From: JANQPC01 sp039208375 | Lineage (GTDB): Bacteria > Pseudomonadota > Alphaproteobacteria > Rhodobacterales > Rhodobacteraceae | NCBI GenBank assembly: GCA_039208375.1 | Contig: JBCCRC010000005.1 | Coordinates: 1-64,000 of the forward strand | Direction of reading: 5' to 3' | Length of the DNA: 64,000 nucleotides | Part shown: positions 51,710 through 61,299 of the stretch, in pieces | Layout: each line of letters opens with the position of its first letter | How positions within the stretch are numbered: the first letter of the stretch is position 1 | Program-made: the position numbers and the translations under genes | The notes under the pieces: model-generated | What the model was told of the DNA's origin: nothing | The model's input: the letters and a program-made list of their open reading frames with translations, nothing else | The model's database searches: none

Positions 51710-52459
51710 ATGCTGCGCAAATTGATGATGACTGCCGCCCTGGCGCTGGCCCTTGCCACTCCCGCTAGCGCGCTCGATCTGGAAGCGATGAGCGATGCCG
51801 AACGCGCGGCCTTTGGCGAGGCGGTGCGGGAATACTTGCTCGAAAACCCGCAAGTGCTCATGGAAGCCATCGCGGTGCTCGAAGAACAGCAAGCCGCTGA
51901 CGCGGCGACGGCAGAATTGACGATGGTGAGCGAAAATGCCGACGCGATCTTCAATGACGGCCATTCGTTCATCGGCGGCAATCCCGAGGGCGACGTGACC
52001 GTGGTTGAGTTCATCGACTATCGCTGCAGCTTCTGCCGGCGGGCCCACCCCGAGATGGACGAGCTGGTGGAAAGCGACGGAAAGATCAGAAAAATCGTCA
52101 AGGAGTTCCCGATCCTCGGCCCGGACTCCGTTGAAGCCTCGCGCTTTGCAATTGCAACACTTCAAACAGAGGGTCCCGACGCCTACGCGGCAGTCAACGA
52201 CGCGCTCATGGTGCGTCGCGGCAGCTTCGATCGCGGCGCGCTCGAACGGATGGGTACGGATCTCGGCCTCGACGGTGCGGCAATCGTTGCCAAGATGGAC
52301 GCCCCCGCGGTGACCGCCGTGATCGAGGAAAACCGCGCATTGGCACAGCGGCTTCAGATCGGCGGCACACCAACCTTCGTGGTGGGCGAACGGATGGTGC
52401 GAGGCTATCTGCCGCTCGACGAAATGCGGGGCGCTGTGGCAGAGGTGCGGGCGCAGTAG
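51710..52459 (+). CDS. DsbA-family periplasmic thiol-disulfide protein
   Basis: The 249-residue protein has a signal peptide (about residues 1-19, ending near P-A-S-A). A helical linker follows, then a thioredoxin-like DsbA domain with the redox site C106-S-F-C109. The late cis-proline motif is G-G-T-P-T-F-V. The layout fits DsbA/Com1-like or ScsC-like proteins. It oxidises or isomerises envelope disulfides. It follows the M48 protease gene by 13 bases. Confidence 0.92.
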   Translation: MLRKLMMTAALALALATPASALDLEAMSDAERAAFGEAVREYLLENPQVLMEAIAVLEEQQAADAATAELTMVSENADAIFNDGHSFIGGNPEGDVTVVEFIDYRCSFCRRAHPEMDELVESDGKIRKIVKEFPILGPDSVEASRFAIATLQTEGPDAYAAVNDALMVRRGSFDRGALERMGTDLGLDGAAIVAKMDAPAVTAVIEENRALAQRLQIGGTPTFVVGERMVRGYLPLDEMRGAVAEVRAQ

Positions 52460-52509
52460 GCCCCCCGCGTGCCATTGACTACTTGAGCCAAGATGAAGGG
52501 CAGGCCGGC

Positions 52510-53643
52510 TTACTCGGCAGCCTGATCGGCGGCGGCGGCTTCGGCATCAAGCGCCGCGGCCTTCGCTTCGACCTGTTCCACGATGTGATCGATCATCTCG
52601 TCATTTGAAAGCTTATGGCTTTGCTTGCCGGCAAGATAAACCATCCCGTTGCCCGCACCGCCGCCGGTAAAGCCCACATCCGTCATCAATGCCTCGCCGG
52701 GGCCGTTGACCACGCAGCCGATGATCGACAGGCTCATGGGCGTTTTGATGTGCTCCAAGCGCTTTTCGAGGATCTCGACCGTCTTGATCACATCGAAGCC
52801 CTGGCGGGCGCAGGAGGGGCAGGAGATGATGTTCACCCCTCGGTGGCGCAGGCCTAGAGACTTAAGGATCTCGTAGCCCACCTTTACCTCCTCCACTGGA
52901 TCGGCGGAGAGCGATACGCGGATCGTATCGCCAATGCCCATCCAAAGAAGGTTACCGAGCCCGATAGCGGATTTGATTGTGCCGGAGACAAGGCCGCCGG
53001 CCTCCGTGATTCCCAGATGCAAGGGCGCATCGGTTGCGTCCGCCAACGCCTGGTACGCAGCCGCGGCGAGGAAGACGTCAGACGCCTTGCAGGAGATCTT
53101 GAAGTTCAGAAAATCATTATCTTCGAGGATCTTGATATGGTCGAGCCCGCTTTCGACCATCGCCTCCGGGCAAGGCTCCCCGTACTTTTCCAGAAGATCC
53201 TTTTCGAGCGACCCTGCGTTCACCCCGATCCGGATGGCGCACCCGTGATCCTTCGCGGCCTTTATCACCTCGCGCACCCGGCCCTCATCGCCGATGTTGC
53301 CTGGATTGATCCGCAGGCAGGCCGCGCCTGCCTCGGCCGCTTCAATCGCGCGTTTGTAGTGAAAATGGATGTCGGCCACGATGGGCACGGGGCTTTCGCG
53401 CACGATCTCTTTCAGCGCGGCTGTCGATGCGGCATCCGGCGTTGAAACGCGCACGATATCTGCGCCTGCCTCCGCGCAGGCCAGAACCTGGTCGATGGTG
53501 GCCCTGACATCGGTTGTGTCGGTGTTCGTCATCGTTTGAACGGTGATCGGGGCATCGCCGCCCACCGCCACTGGGCCCACCTGAATCTGGCGGGACGCGC
53601 GGCGGTAGATGTTACGCCATGGGCGGACGTGGTTGATCGACAT
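52510..53643 (-). CDS. ispG: 4-Hydroxy-3-methylbut-2-enyl diphosphate synthase
   Basis: A 377-residue enzyme with the TIM-barrel domain starting near V-G-G-D-A-P-I-T-V-Q-T-M-T-N-T. The C-terminal [4Fe-4S] domain has S-C-P-S-C and G-C-V-V-N-G-P-G-E. It performs the penultimate step of the MEP isoprenoid pathway. The ATG at 53643 fits the family N-terminus; the longer frame is upstream noise. Confidence 0.95.
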   Translation of the reverse strand: MSINHVRPWRNIYRRASRQIQVGPVAVGGDAPITVQTMTNTDTTDVRATIDQVLACAEAGADIVRVSTPDAASTAALKEIVRESPVPIVADIHFHYKRAIEAAEAGAACLRINPGNIGDEGRVREVIKAAKDHGCAIRIGVNAGSLEKDLLEKYGEPCPEAMVESGLDHIKILEDNDFLNFKISCKASDVFLAAAAYQALADATDAPLHLGITEAGGLVSGTIKSAIGLGNLLWMGIGDTIRVSLSADPVEEVKVGYEILKSLGLRHRGVNIISCPSCARQGFDVIKTVEILEKRLEHIKTPMSLSIIGCVVNGPGEALMTDVGFTGGGAGNGMVYLAGKQSHKLSNDEMIDHIVEQVEAKAAALDAEAAAADQAAE

Positions 53644-53716
53644 CGGGGCATGCCCTTTGTGCAGAGCCTTTGTGCCAGAGATAGGCGAGCGCGGGGGCCG
53701 TGGCAACGGGGCCAGG

Positions 53717-54970
53717 CTACTCCTGCGCCTCGGCCACCGCTACGAACCGCGCCAGATCATCATCGCTGGCCATATCGGCCACCGCGTACTCGCCGGTCAC
53801 GGCTTCGGCGGAAACGACGACATCGCGGATTACGGACGCCCCCTGCCCCGCGGGCCCATAGGCTGTGTCGCCCACCATGAAGTAAAGCGAGCCCGCATTC
53901 CCCGCGCGCAAGACCGGCGGTTCTTCCGTGGCGGGTAGGAGGTAGCGCTCGCCCGCATCCAGGATCTTTTCAAACAAAATCGTTCCGTCCGCCGCGCGGA
54001 GGCGCACCCAAGATGGGCGTACGGCGACAAGCTGCACCTCGGGCGGGCCATCGGCCACAACCTGAACCGGGGCCGCCGCATTGCCCGCGTCATCGGGCAG
54101 GCGCGGGCCGATCAACTCAGCCGTTTCCACCGGTTCCGGGACGAAAATCGGCACGGCTTCGGCCACGTTCCGAGTGTCGAACGCATCCGGGGCGAGCGCG
54201 CCAAGCGAGCCCGGTTCAATCGTCGCAATGGGGCCGTCTCGCGCGGTAAGCACGGGCACTTCAAGCGCCTGCGGACGGTAGAGCCGATCGAAGCCCTCGT
54301 TGGCGCCGGCCACCGCTACACCCTCTTCGGGCGCAGTTTCCGGAAGTACTGCAGCATCAAGCGGATCGAGATCTGACAACACGATCGGGGTTTCTTCGAC
54401 GGGCGTGAACTGAACTTTTTGCACTTCTTGCAGAACCGCCCAGCCGCCATAGCCGATACCCGCGACAAGTGCGGCCAGCACGGCAACCGATCCGATTGCA
54501 CCAGCTTCGATCCGGGCGAGCGGGGCTGTTTCGTTTGGCAGATAAGCCACGCTGGGGCTTGCCAGCGGATCGCGTGCAGTGGTTGGCCCTTCGGCCCCCA
54601 CTCCGCGTTTAGCCGCGGCTTTTGCCTTGGCCTTTGCCTTCGCCGGCTCGGCCATGCTGGAGTGCGGGGTGAAATTGCCCTCATCACAGAATGCGCGATA
54701 GGCCCATTCGGGATCCATCCCCAGGTAGCGAGCGTAGGAACGGACGTAGCCAGCGATGAAGCCAGGGCTTTCGAACGCCGTCGGGTCGGTGTTCTCGATT
54801 GCAGCGATGTAGGTGGCTTTGATCTTGAGGTCGCGCTGAACGTCGAGGAGAGATTTGCCCAGCGTAGCGCGCTCACCTCGCATGAGATCACCGAGGCGCA
54901 CGTCGTAATCATCGAACGATTTAAGCCGTTCGACACCCTCGTCTTGCGGCGTTTCCTCACGCCCGCTCAT
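53717..54970 (-). CDS. RodZ-like membrane protein with helix-turn-helix domain (DUF4115)
   Basis: The 417-residue protein has an N-terminal XRE-type helix-turn-helix (about residues 25-95), a lysine/alanine-rich linker, one membrane helix (about 165-190) and a periplasmic part with a C-terminal DUF4115 domain (about 310-385). The layout is that of RodZ, which links MreB to the cell-wall machinery. ATG at 54970 is used. It precedes ispG by 73 bases in the same direction, a common alphaproteobacterial arrangement. Confidence 0.87.
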   Translation of the reverse strand: MSGREETPQDEGVERLKSFDDYDVRLGDLMRGERATLGKSLLDVQRDLKIKATYIAAIENTDPTAFESPGFIAGYVRSYARYLGMDPEWAYRAFCDEGNFTPHSSMAEPAKAKAKAKAAAKRGVGAEGPTTARDPLASPSVAYLPNETAPLARIEAGAIGSVAVLAALVAGIGYGGWAVLQEVQKVQFTPVEETPIVLSDLDPLDAAVLPETAPEEGVAVAGANEGFDRLYRPQALEVPVLTARDGPIATIEPGSLGALAPDAFDTRNVAEAVPIFVPEPVETAELIGPRLPDDAGNAAAPVQVVADGPPEVQLVAVRPSWVRLRAADGTILFEKILDAGERYLLPATEEPPVLRAGNAGSLYFMVGDTAYGPAGQGASVIRDVVVSAEAVTGEYAVADMASDDDLARFVAVAEAQE

Positions 54971-55073
54971 GATCCATGCCCCATTACAAACCCGTCCCCA
55001 GGCGACCAGAATCGCCACGAGCATAGTGTCCACAGGTTAACACAGGCACTAAGTACCTGCATACCCGAGTTTT

Positions 55074-56297
55074 TTAGGCGCTAAGCTCGGCGCGATTGAG
55101 GGCACAATGTGACCAAAGCTGGTCCATTGCGCTCACCAAAGCGTCAATTTCTTTCGGGCCGTGTACGGGCGAGGGCGTGAAACGCAACCGTTCGGTGCCG
55201 CGGGGCACCGTGGGGAAGTTGATCGGCTGCACATAGATCCCGAACTGATCAAGCAGCATGTCGGAGATCTGCTTAGTATGCACGGGATCGCCCACGATCA
55301 CCGGCACGATATGGCTGCCATGGTCGATAAACGGCAGGCCGAGCGCCTTTAGCCGAAGCTTTAGGATCTTAGCTTGCGTTTGGTGGCGTTCGCGCAAGGC
55401 ACTATCAATCTTAAGATGCGCAACCGAAGCCGCGGCGCCCGCCGCAACCGCCGGGGGCAGCGAAGTCGTAAAGATGAAGCCCGGCGCGTAAGACCTTATA
55501 GCGTCGCACATTTTCGCGCTTGCCGCGATATAGCCGCCCATCACGCCATAGGCTTTCGCCAGCGTGCCGTTGATGATGTCGATCCGGCCCATCAGCCCGT
55601 CACGCTCCGCAACGCCCGCACCGCGGGCGCCGTACATGCCAACTGCGTGAACCTCATCGAGGTAGGTCAGCGCGCCGAACTCCTGCGCAAGATCGCAGAT
55701 TTCGGCAAGGGGCGCGAAATCCCCATCCATCGAATAGACCGACTCGAAGGCGATAAGCTTCGGGGCTGTCGGATCATCGGCGGCAAGAAGCTCCCGCAAA
55801 TGCGCCAGATCGTTGTGGCGGAAGATGCGCTTATGCCCACCGTTACGGCGAATGCCTTCGATCATCGAGGCATGGTTTAGCGCATCAGAGTATATGATGA
55901 GGCCCGGAAACAGCTTTGGCAGCGTGGAAAGCGTGGCATCATTCGCGATGTAGGCGGAAGTGAAAAGAAGCGCCTCTTCCTTGCGGTGCAAATCCGCAAG
56001 CTCGGCTTCGAGTCGCTTGTGATACACGGTCGTGCCAGAGATGTTGCGCGTGCCGCCGGATCCTGCGCCCGTGGCATCAAGCGCTTCATGCATGGCCGAC
56101 AGCACCACTGGGTGCTGGCCCATGCCAAGATAGTCATTCCCGCACCATACAGTGACCGGCTGTTCCGTGCCATCGGGCTTGCGCCGGACCGCATGGGGGA
56201 AATTCCCCTTCCGACGCTCAATGTCGATAAAGGTGCGGTAACGCCCCTCGTCATGCAATCGCTGTAGCGCTGCGTCCAATCCTGCGGTGTAGTCCAC
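55074..56297 (-). CDS. hemA: 5-Aminolevulinate synthase
   Basis: The 407-residue PLP enzyme begins V-D-Y-T-A-G-L-D-A-A-L-Q-R-L-H, like the Rhodobacter HemA N-terminus, with E-G-R-Y-R-T-F-I-D-I-E-R-R-K-G next. The glycine-rich loop and the G-T-L-A-K-A-Y-G lysine region follow. It condenses glycine and succinyl-CoA, the first step of heme by the Shemin pathway. GTG at 56297 is chosen for length and GGGAG placement; ATG at 56318 is an alternative. An FNR-like box lies 77 bases upstream of the start. Confidence 0.94.
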   Translation of the reverse strand: MDYTAGLDAALQRLHDEGRYRTFIDIERRKGNFPHAVRRKPDGTEQPVTVWCGNDYLGMGQHPVVLSAMHEALDATGAGSGGTRNISGTTVYHKRLEAELADLHRKEEALLFTSAYIANDATLSTLPKLFPGLIIYSDALNHASMIEGIRRNGGHKRIFRHNDLAHLRELLAADDPTAPKLIAFESVYSMDGDFAPLAEICDLAQEFGALTYLDEVHAVGMYGARGAGVAERDGLMGRIDIINGTLAKAYGVMGGYIAASAKMCDAIRSYAPGFIFTTSLPPAVAAGAAASVAHLKIDSALRERHQTQAKILKLRLKALGLPFIDHGSHIVPVIVGDPVHTKQISDMLLDQFGIYVQPINFPTVPRGTERLRFTPSPVHGPKEIDALVSAMDQLWSHCALNRAELSA

Positions 56298-56373
56298 CGT
56301 CTGCTCTCCCTTACCCATCCGCTTGGTCACATGTCTGCCCGTCTGTCCTAGCAACCCGCGATATAACCTCACC

Positions 56374-56387
56374 CTGACTTAGATCAA
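56374..56387 (-). promoter_or_regulatory. FNR/CRP-type palindrome upstream of hemA
   Basis: CTGACTTAGATCAA matches the FNR consensus TTGAT-N4-ATCAA in eight of ten positions. It lies 77 bases upstream of hemA. Oxygen-sensing FnrL controls hemA in Rhodobacter, so the site is plausible, though it could serve the divergent peptidase gene instead. Confidence 0.5.
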
Positions 56388-56463
56388 TTCCAAAACGGTG
56401 CGGCATCTAGACAGTGCCGGCGCGGCTGATACGGTCGTCGCACCTTAGTGCCGGAGCCCCCCC

Positions 56464-57834
56464 ATGAGCCTTGACGCCGTTCTTACCCGTATTGATGACG
56501 ATTTGCCCAACGCCTTGGAACGATTGATGGAACTCCTACGAATTCCTTCAATTTCTACCGATCCCGCCTATCATGCAGACTGTGAAAAGGCGGCAGACTG
56601 GCTGGTGGCCGATCTCAAGACGCTTGGGGTTGACGCTGCGGCACATGCCACACCCGGAAAGCCGATGGTTGTGGGGCATGTGGGCGAGGCTGGGCCGCAC
56701 CTGATGTTTTACGGGCACTACGACGTGCAGCCGGTTGATCCGCTCGCGCTGTGGCACCGCGATCCTTTCGATCCTGTGCTCGAAGAAACCGATCAGGGCA
56801 AGGTGATCCGCGCCCGCGGGTCGGCTGACGATAAGGGGCAGTTGATGACGTTCGTTGAAGCCTGCCGCGCATGGAAGGCGGTACATGGTGCTCTGCCCGC
56901 TCGGCTGACCTTCTTCTTCGAGGGCGAAGAGGAATCTGGATCGCCCTCGCTCATTCCGTTTCTGAAAGAACATGCCGAAGGGCTGAAGGCCGACCTTTGC
57001 CTGATCTGCGATACCGGTCTATTCGATCCCGAAACGCCCGCGATCACAACGATGCTCCGCGGGCTTCTGGGCGAGGAGATCATCATCACCGGGCCCAGCC
57101 GCGACCTGCACTCGGGCGCCTACGGCGGGCCAGCAGCAAACCCCATCCGAATTCTCACCCGGATCCTCGCCGGGCTTCATGATGAGACCGGGCGCGTTAC
57201 AATTCCCGGCTTCTACGACGGCGTGCCCGAACTGCCAGAAACCCTTCGCGCGCAATGGGAAGGTCTTGGCTTCGATCCAGATGGGTTTCTGGGCGATGTC
57301 GGCCTGAAAAACCCTGCGGGCGAAACCGGGCGCTCGGCGCTTGAGATGATCTGGTCACGCCCGACCTGTGAATTCAACGGCATCAGCGGCGGCTATGCCG
57401 GCGACGGGTTCAAAACCGTGCTGCCCTCGAAGGCAAGCGCAAAAGTAAGCTGTCGTCTCGTCGGCACGCAAGACCCGCTCGCGATCCGCAAGGCGTTTCG
57501 CGAAATGGTGCGCGCGCAGGTGCCTGATGATTGCAGCGTTGAATTTCTCGATCACGGCGCCTCGCCCGCCAGCGTCATGCCAACAGAGAACCCCGCATTC
57601 GAACAGGCACGACAAGCGCTTTCGGCGGAATGGCCAAAACCGGCGGCCTTCATTGGTTCGGGAGGTTCGATACCGATCGCAGGATACTTCCAATCTATAC
57701 TTGGCGTCGATTCGATGCTCATCGGCTTCGGGCGGGATGACGACCAGATCCACAGCCCCAACGAGAAATACAACCTCGAAAGCTTCCACCGCGGCATTCG
57801 CAGTTGGGCGCGCATTCTCGACGCGATGACCTAA
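56464..57834 (+). CDS. M20-family dipeptidase
   Basis: A 456-residue metallopeptidase. G-H-Y-D-V-Q-P-V-D-P with the metal histidine and aspartate, R-G-S-A-D-D-K-G, E-G-E-E-E-S-G-S-P-S with the catalytic glutamate, and a late H-S-P-N-E are all present. This is the ArgE/DapE/carnosinase-like dipeptidase subfamily. It is divergent from hemA and its 3' end overlaps the convergent LysR gene by four bases. Confidence 0.92.
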   Translation: MSLDAVLTRIDDDLPNALERLMELLRIPSISTDPAYHADCEKAADWLVADLKTLGVDAAAHATPGKPMVVGHVGEAGPHLMFYGHYDVQPVDPLALWHRDPFDPVLEETDQGKVIRARGSADDKGQLMTFVEACRAWKAVHGALPARLTFFFEGEEESGSPSLIPFLKEHAEGLKADLCLICDTGLFDPETPAITTMLRGLLGEEIIITGPSRDLHSGAYGGPAANPIRILTRILAGLHDETGRVTIPGFYDGVPELPETLRAQWEGLGFDPDGFLGDVGLKNPAGETGRSALEMIWSRPTCEFNGISGGYAGDGFKTVLPSKASAKVSCRLVGTQDPLAIRKAFREMVRAQVPDDCSVEFLDHGASPASVMPTENPAFEQARQALSAEWPKPAAFIGSGGSIPIAGYFQSILGVDSMLIGFGRDDDQIHSPNEKYNLESFHRGIRSWARILDAMT

Positions 57835-58751
57835 GGGGCGACGGCCGCGCGAAATTGCTCGATAAGCCACAGGTGGATGGGGTTCTTTTCATCGCGCCGA
57901 TGGCGGGCAACAGAAGACGTGAAGCTGCGGATCGCGACGGGCGGCTCCGCTGCCGCAAGGCCAAATGTGCCGGCATGGCGTGAGACAAGTCGTGCGGGCA
58001 ACGTGGCAATCAGCTCTGTTTCGGCAAGAATTGCCAAGGCCGACATGAACTGCGGCACCGCCACGGCAACGTTCCGCACCTCCCCGGCCCGCTTCAGTGT
58101 GCGGTCCACGATCCCGAAGAGCTTGCCGTTTGGCGACACCAGCAGATGCCGCGCCGTGAGGTAATCCTCTAGCGCGGGCATCGCAGCAATTGTGGAATGA
58201 CCTTTGCGTCCGGCGACCAGATAATGATCGTCGAAAAGCGGCTCAAGCAACGCAAACTCCGGCGGATCCCAGAAGAAGCCCACCACGAGTTCGGCTTCTC
58301 CGGTATCAAGCGCGGCCAAAGCCTGGCTGCGATCGAGGCTCTTGACCGCCAAACGAAGCCCCGGCGCCGCCGCCGCGATCCGCGTCAGAGCGGCGGGGAA
58401 GATCGTTGCCAACTCATAGTCGAGCGCAGAAATCCGGACCACGCCCTCTGCCGCCGTCGGATCGAACGGTGCGGGCGGGTTCAGCGCAGCATCAAGCGTG
58501 CGCACGGCCGCAGCGATCTGAGGCTCCAGCGCACGGGCCACCGCCGTTGGCTCCATCCCATGTGGCTTGCGCAAAAACAGCGGATCATCGAACACGACGC
58601 GTAATCTGCCAAGCGCATGGCTTATGGCCGATTGGGTGAGCCCCATCTCGGTGGCGACCGCGGCGCCCTTCCGGTGGCGCATGAGCCCGAGGAAAATCAG
58701 TAGCAGCGAGAGATCGAGCTGCCTCAATCCCACATGATCAATATCAGCCAT
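57831..58751 (-). CDS. LysR-family transcriptional regulator
   Basis: The 306-residue protein has the N-terminal winged helix (about residues 10-70, with G-L-T-Q-S-A-I-S-H-A-L-G-R-L) and the periplasmic-binding-like effector domain after about residue 95. It is divergent from the DJ-1/PfpI gene, 95 bases away, and probably controls it and the DMT gene. The DNA site was not identified. Confidence 0.93.
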   Translation of the reverse strand: MADIDHVGLRQLDLSLLLIFLGLMRHRKGAAVATEMGLTQSAISHALGRLRVVFDDPLFLRKPHGMEPTAVARALEPQIAAAVRTLDAALNPPAPFDPTAAEGVVRISALDYELATIFPAALTRIAAAAPGLRLAVKSLDRSQALAALDTGEAELVVGFFWDPPEFALLEPLFDDHYLVAGRKGHSTIAAMPALEDYLTARHLLVSPNGKLFGIVDRTLKRAGEVRNVAVAVPQFMSALAILAETELIATLPARLVSRHAGTFGLAAAEPPVAIRSFTSSVARHRRDEKNPIHLWLIEQFRAAVAP

Positions 58752-58846
58752 GAGACGTATTCATTTTGGTTCATCACCGAGCAACCCTAAACTCAGGCAG
58801 GATCGCCGCGCAATCCTGCCGAGCGCTTCCCCAAAGGACACCTCCC

Positions 58847-59557
58847 ATGCCCCATATCCTGATGATCGTCGCCAATCCCGCCACTTCGCCCGTGACAGGC
58901 TGGCCCATCGGCTTTTGGTGGGCCGAACTGAGCCACGCCTGGCACGCCTTCCACGAAGCGGGCTATGAGATCACGATCTGCTCACCAGAAGGCGGCGATC
59001 TCGCAGCGGATATGTGGAGCGACCCCGAGCATGAAAGTGGCTACGCGGCGCATGACATCCTTTCGCAAGGCTTCAAGACGGCCCCGACCACACGCGACCT
59101 GATCAAGGGCACACCCAAACTGGCGGATTGCGATCCGTCCGGGTTTGAGGCGCTCTTCGTCGTCGGCGGCCAATCCCCAATGGTGACGCTGATCGACGAT
59201 GCTGAAACGCAAGGCTACGTGGCGCGGTTCTACGAGGCCGGAAAAATCACCGCGCTCGTGTGCCACGGCACCTGTATGCTTCTGAAAGCCAAGTTATCCG
59301 ACGGCAGCCTGCTTGTAAGCGGCAAAACCTGGACAGGCTTCGCCAACTCCGAAGAACAATACGCGGAGGGCGCGGCAGGCCAGAAGATCCAGCCGTTCTG
59401 GATCGAGGATGAGGCCAAGAAGATCGATGGCACCAATTTTATCGTAAACGCGCCGCTGGCTGCATTCGCGGTCCGCGACGGCAATCTGATCACGGGGCAG
59501 CAACAGAACTCTGCCGCCGCCACCGCGCGGGAAGTGATCGCGGCGCTCGGGCGATAA
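58847..59557 (+). CDS. Type 1 glutamine amidotransferase-like protein, DJ-1/PfpI superfamily
   Basis: A 236-residue protein. The nucleophile elbow A-L-V-C-H-G-T-C-M-L-L has the cysteine, and an upstream F-V-V-G-G-Q-S-P glycine turn is typical. This family includes chaperone/glyoxalase and small-molecule hydratase enzymes such as Hsp31. The ATG at 58847 fits; an earlier in-frame start would read through the LysR promoter. It is followed by a DMT-family gene one base after its stop. Confidence 0.85.
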   Translation: MPHILMIVANPATSPVTGWPIGFWWAELSHAWHAFHEAGYEITICSPEGGDLAADMWSDPEHESGYAAHDILSQGFKTAPTTRDLIKGTPKLADCDPSGFEALFVVGGQSPMVTLIDDAETQGYVARFYEAGKITALVCHGTCMLLKAKLSDGSLLVSGKTWTGFANSEEQYAEGAAGQKIQPFWIEDEAKKIDGTNFIVNAPLAAFAVRDGNLITGQQQNSAAATAREVIAALGR

Positions 59558-59558
59558 G

Positions 59559-60002
59559 ATGGGCGCGATCCTTGGGCTTGCCGCCTTTTTCACCGGTATC
59601 CTGGTGCCGGTTCAGTTGGCGCTGAACGGGCAGCTTGGCACAGCTCTAAAGAGCGCCTATCTCGGCGCGTTCGCAATATTCGTGACCGGCGTAGCGGCCA
59701 TGGGTATCGTACTCGTGGCCAGCCGCACGGCCCTGCCCGCGCCCGCCACATTCGCCGCCGTGCCGCCCCTCGCCTGGTTCGGTGGTGTGATTGCCACCCT
59801 TTATATCCTCGCCGTTGTAATCCTCGTGCCGCGGCTGGGCGTGGGGGCAACCGCCGTACTGATCATCGCGGGTCAGGTGGTTGGTGCGCTCGCACTGGAT
59901 CACCTCGGCGCTTTTGGGGCGGCCGAAGTAAAACTCAGCGCGATCCGCGTTCTGGGCGGGGCCCTGGTGATCGGCGGCGCACTGCTCGTTCGCGTGGGGT
60001 AG
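59559..60002 (+). CDS. DMT-superfamily small transporter (DUF606/YdcZ-like)
   Basis: The 147-residue protein has five predicted helices and the family pattern V-Q-L-A-L-N-G-Q-L-G and a late G-G-A-L-V-I-G-G-A-L-L-V. It starts one base after the DJ-1/PfpI stop, so the two are coexpressed. Such half-size DMT proteins probably act as dimers; substrate unknown. Confidence 0.82.
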   Translation: MGAILGLAAFFTGILVPVQLALNGQLGTALKSAYLGAFAIFVTGVAAMGIVLVASRTALPAPATFAAVPPLAWFGGVIATLYILAVVILVPRLGVGATAVLIIAGQVVGALALDHLGAFGAAEVKLSAIRVLGGALVIGGALLVRVG

Positions 60003-60072
60003 CCCCGCACCGTCAGCGGGGCGTCACACGGACCGTGCTATGCTTTCCCGCGCAGAGCGTTGGAGAGATCCC

Positions 60073-61095
60073 ATGGCCGCCACGGGCGAAACGAATATGC
60101 GTGTCGTGATTCAGGCATTCGGCGGACCGGACGTTCTCACCGTCGAACGAGGGGGCGCCATACCCGAGCCCGGGGATGGCGAAGTGCTGGTTCGCGTTGA
60201 AGCAAGTTCAGCTGCGTTTACCGACATCATCATTCGCAAAGGCCTCTACCCAGGCCTGCCCGAAAAACCGCCGTTCACGCTCGGCTACGACATGGTGGGC
60301 ACCGTAGAACGAAACGGCTCCGGCGCCGATGCCTTCGCGCCCGGCACGCGGGTTGCGGATCTGACCACGATCGGCGGGCAAGCGCGATTTGTCTGCCGCC
60401 GACAAGACGATCTGACGATTGTCCCGGACGGGATCGCCCCAGTCGATGCAGCGGCACTTATCCTGTCCTACGTCACTGCATGGCAAATGCTCATGCGCGT
60501 AGCCAAAGTGCCCCAAGGCGGGCGAATCCTGGTTCATGGCGCTGGGGGCGCAGTCGGCACAGCGATGCTGGAGCTTGCCCGTCTGAACGGGTTTGCGGCA
60601 TGGGGTACCGATTTCCCAGAGAAACATGATTTGATCTCAAAGCTTGGCGGCTTACCCCTTGATGCGGGGATGGACGATCTTAGCAGCGCAATCCCCGGGG
60701 GCGTGGATGCGGCGTTCGACCCTCTGGGTGGCGCCAGCTACGCGCGATCCCTTGACGTGGTGAAGCCTGGAGGCATGCTTGTCGGCTACGGGTTTCTGGA
60801 ACAGGCCCTCGGCCATGGCGGCAGCATCCCGATGGATTTCATCAAGCTGCGGCTTTGGGATTGGCTGCCGAATGGGCACGCCACGGCGTTTTACTCCATT
60901 GGCGCGATGCGGCGGAAACACCCCGCCTGGTTTCACGAGGATCTATCGCACCTTTTCGCGCTTCTCGCTCAAGGCCGGCTCACTCCAACTATCGAAAAGA
61001 CTCTGCCAATGGAGCAAGTGCGCGCCGCTCATGAAGCGATCGAAGCAGGAGAGGTGCGCGGCAAGATCGTGCTGCTGCCATGGGGCGAAGCTTAG
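60073..61095 (+). CDS. MDR-family NADPH:quinone oxidoreductase-like protein
   Basis: A 340-residue medium-chain dehydrogenase without the structural-zinc cysteines, in the quinone oxidoreductase branch. The N-terminal substrate domain includes D-I-I-I-R-K-G-L-Y-P, and the cofactor domain has V-H-G-A-G-G-A-V-G-T-A. It reduces quinones or enones with NADPH. The ATG at 60073 is chosen for its GGAGAG; starts at 60040 and 60097 are in frame. Confidence 0.87.
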   Translation: MAATGETNMRVVIQAFGGPDVLTVERGGAIPEPGDGEVLVRVEASSAAFTDIIIRKGLYPGLPEKPPFTLGYDMVGTVERNGSGADAFAPGTRVADLTTIGGQARFVCRRQDDLTIVPDGIAPVDAAALILSYVTAWQMLMRVAKVPQGGRILVHGAGGAVGTAMLELARLNGFAAWGTDFPEKHDLISKLGGLPLDAGMDDLSSAIPGGVDAAFDPLGGASYARSLDVVKPGGMLVGYGFLEQALGHGGSIPMDFIKLRLWDWLPNGHATAFYSIGAMRRKHPAWFHEDLSHLFALLAQGRLTPTIEKTLPMEQVRAAHEAIEAGEVRGKIVLLPWGEA

Positions 61096-61102
61096 AGGAA
61101 CG

Positions 61103-61179
61103 TGGCGCGGTTGACGGGGCTCGAACCCGCGACCCCCGGCGTGACAGGCCGGTACTCTAACCAACTGAGCTACAACCGC
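61103..61179 (-). tRNA. tRNA-Asp (anticodon GTC), copy 1
   Basis: A 77-base cloverleaf on the minus strand. The acceptor stem is GCGGTTG with CAACCGC; the anticodon loop CTGTCAC gives GTC. The CCA end is encoded. It is the downstream member of a tandem pair with the same sequence, and lies just after the oxidoreductase gene on the opposite strand. Confidence 0.95.
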
Positions 61180-61201
61180 GCAGGTTTATCACAATCAGCG
61201 C

Positions 61202-61278
61202 TGGCGCGGTTGACGGGGCTCGAACCCGCGACCCCCGGCGTGACAGGCCGGTACTCTAACCAACTGAGCTACAACCGC
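61202..61278 (-). tRNA. tRNA-Asp (anticodon GTC), copy 2
   Basis: The 77-base sequence is the same as the first copy, separated by 22 bases. Anticodon GTC and encoded CCA are unchanged. This member is closer to the promoter at 61300-61328, so the pair is read as one precursor. Confidence 0.95.
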
Positions 61279-61299
61279 GTGCTGCGTGACGTGCGGGCG

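Noticed and set aside
61103..61278. Tandem tRNA-Asp genes as an attachment site or repeat element
   Set aside because: They are two intact, identical tRNAs with a normal promoter and no integrase nearby.
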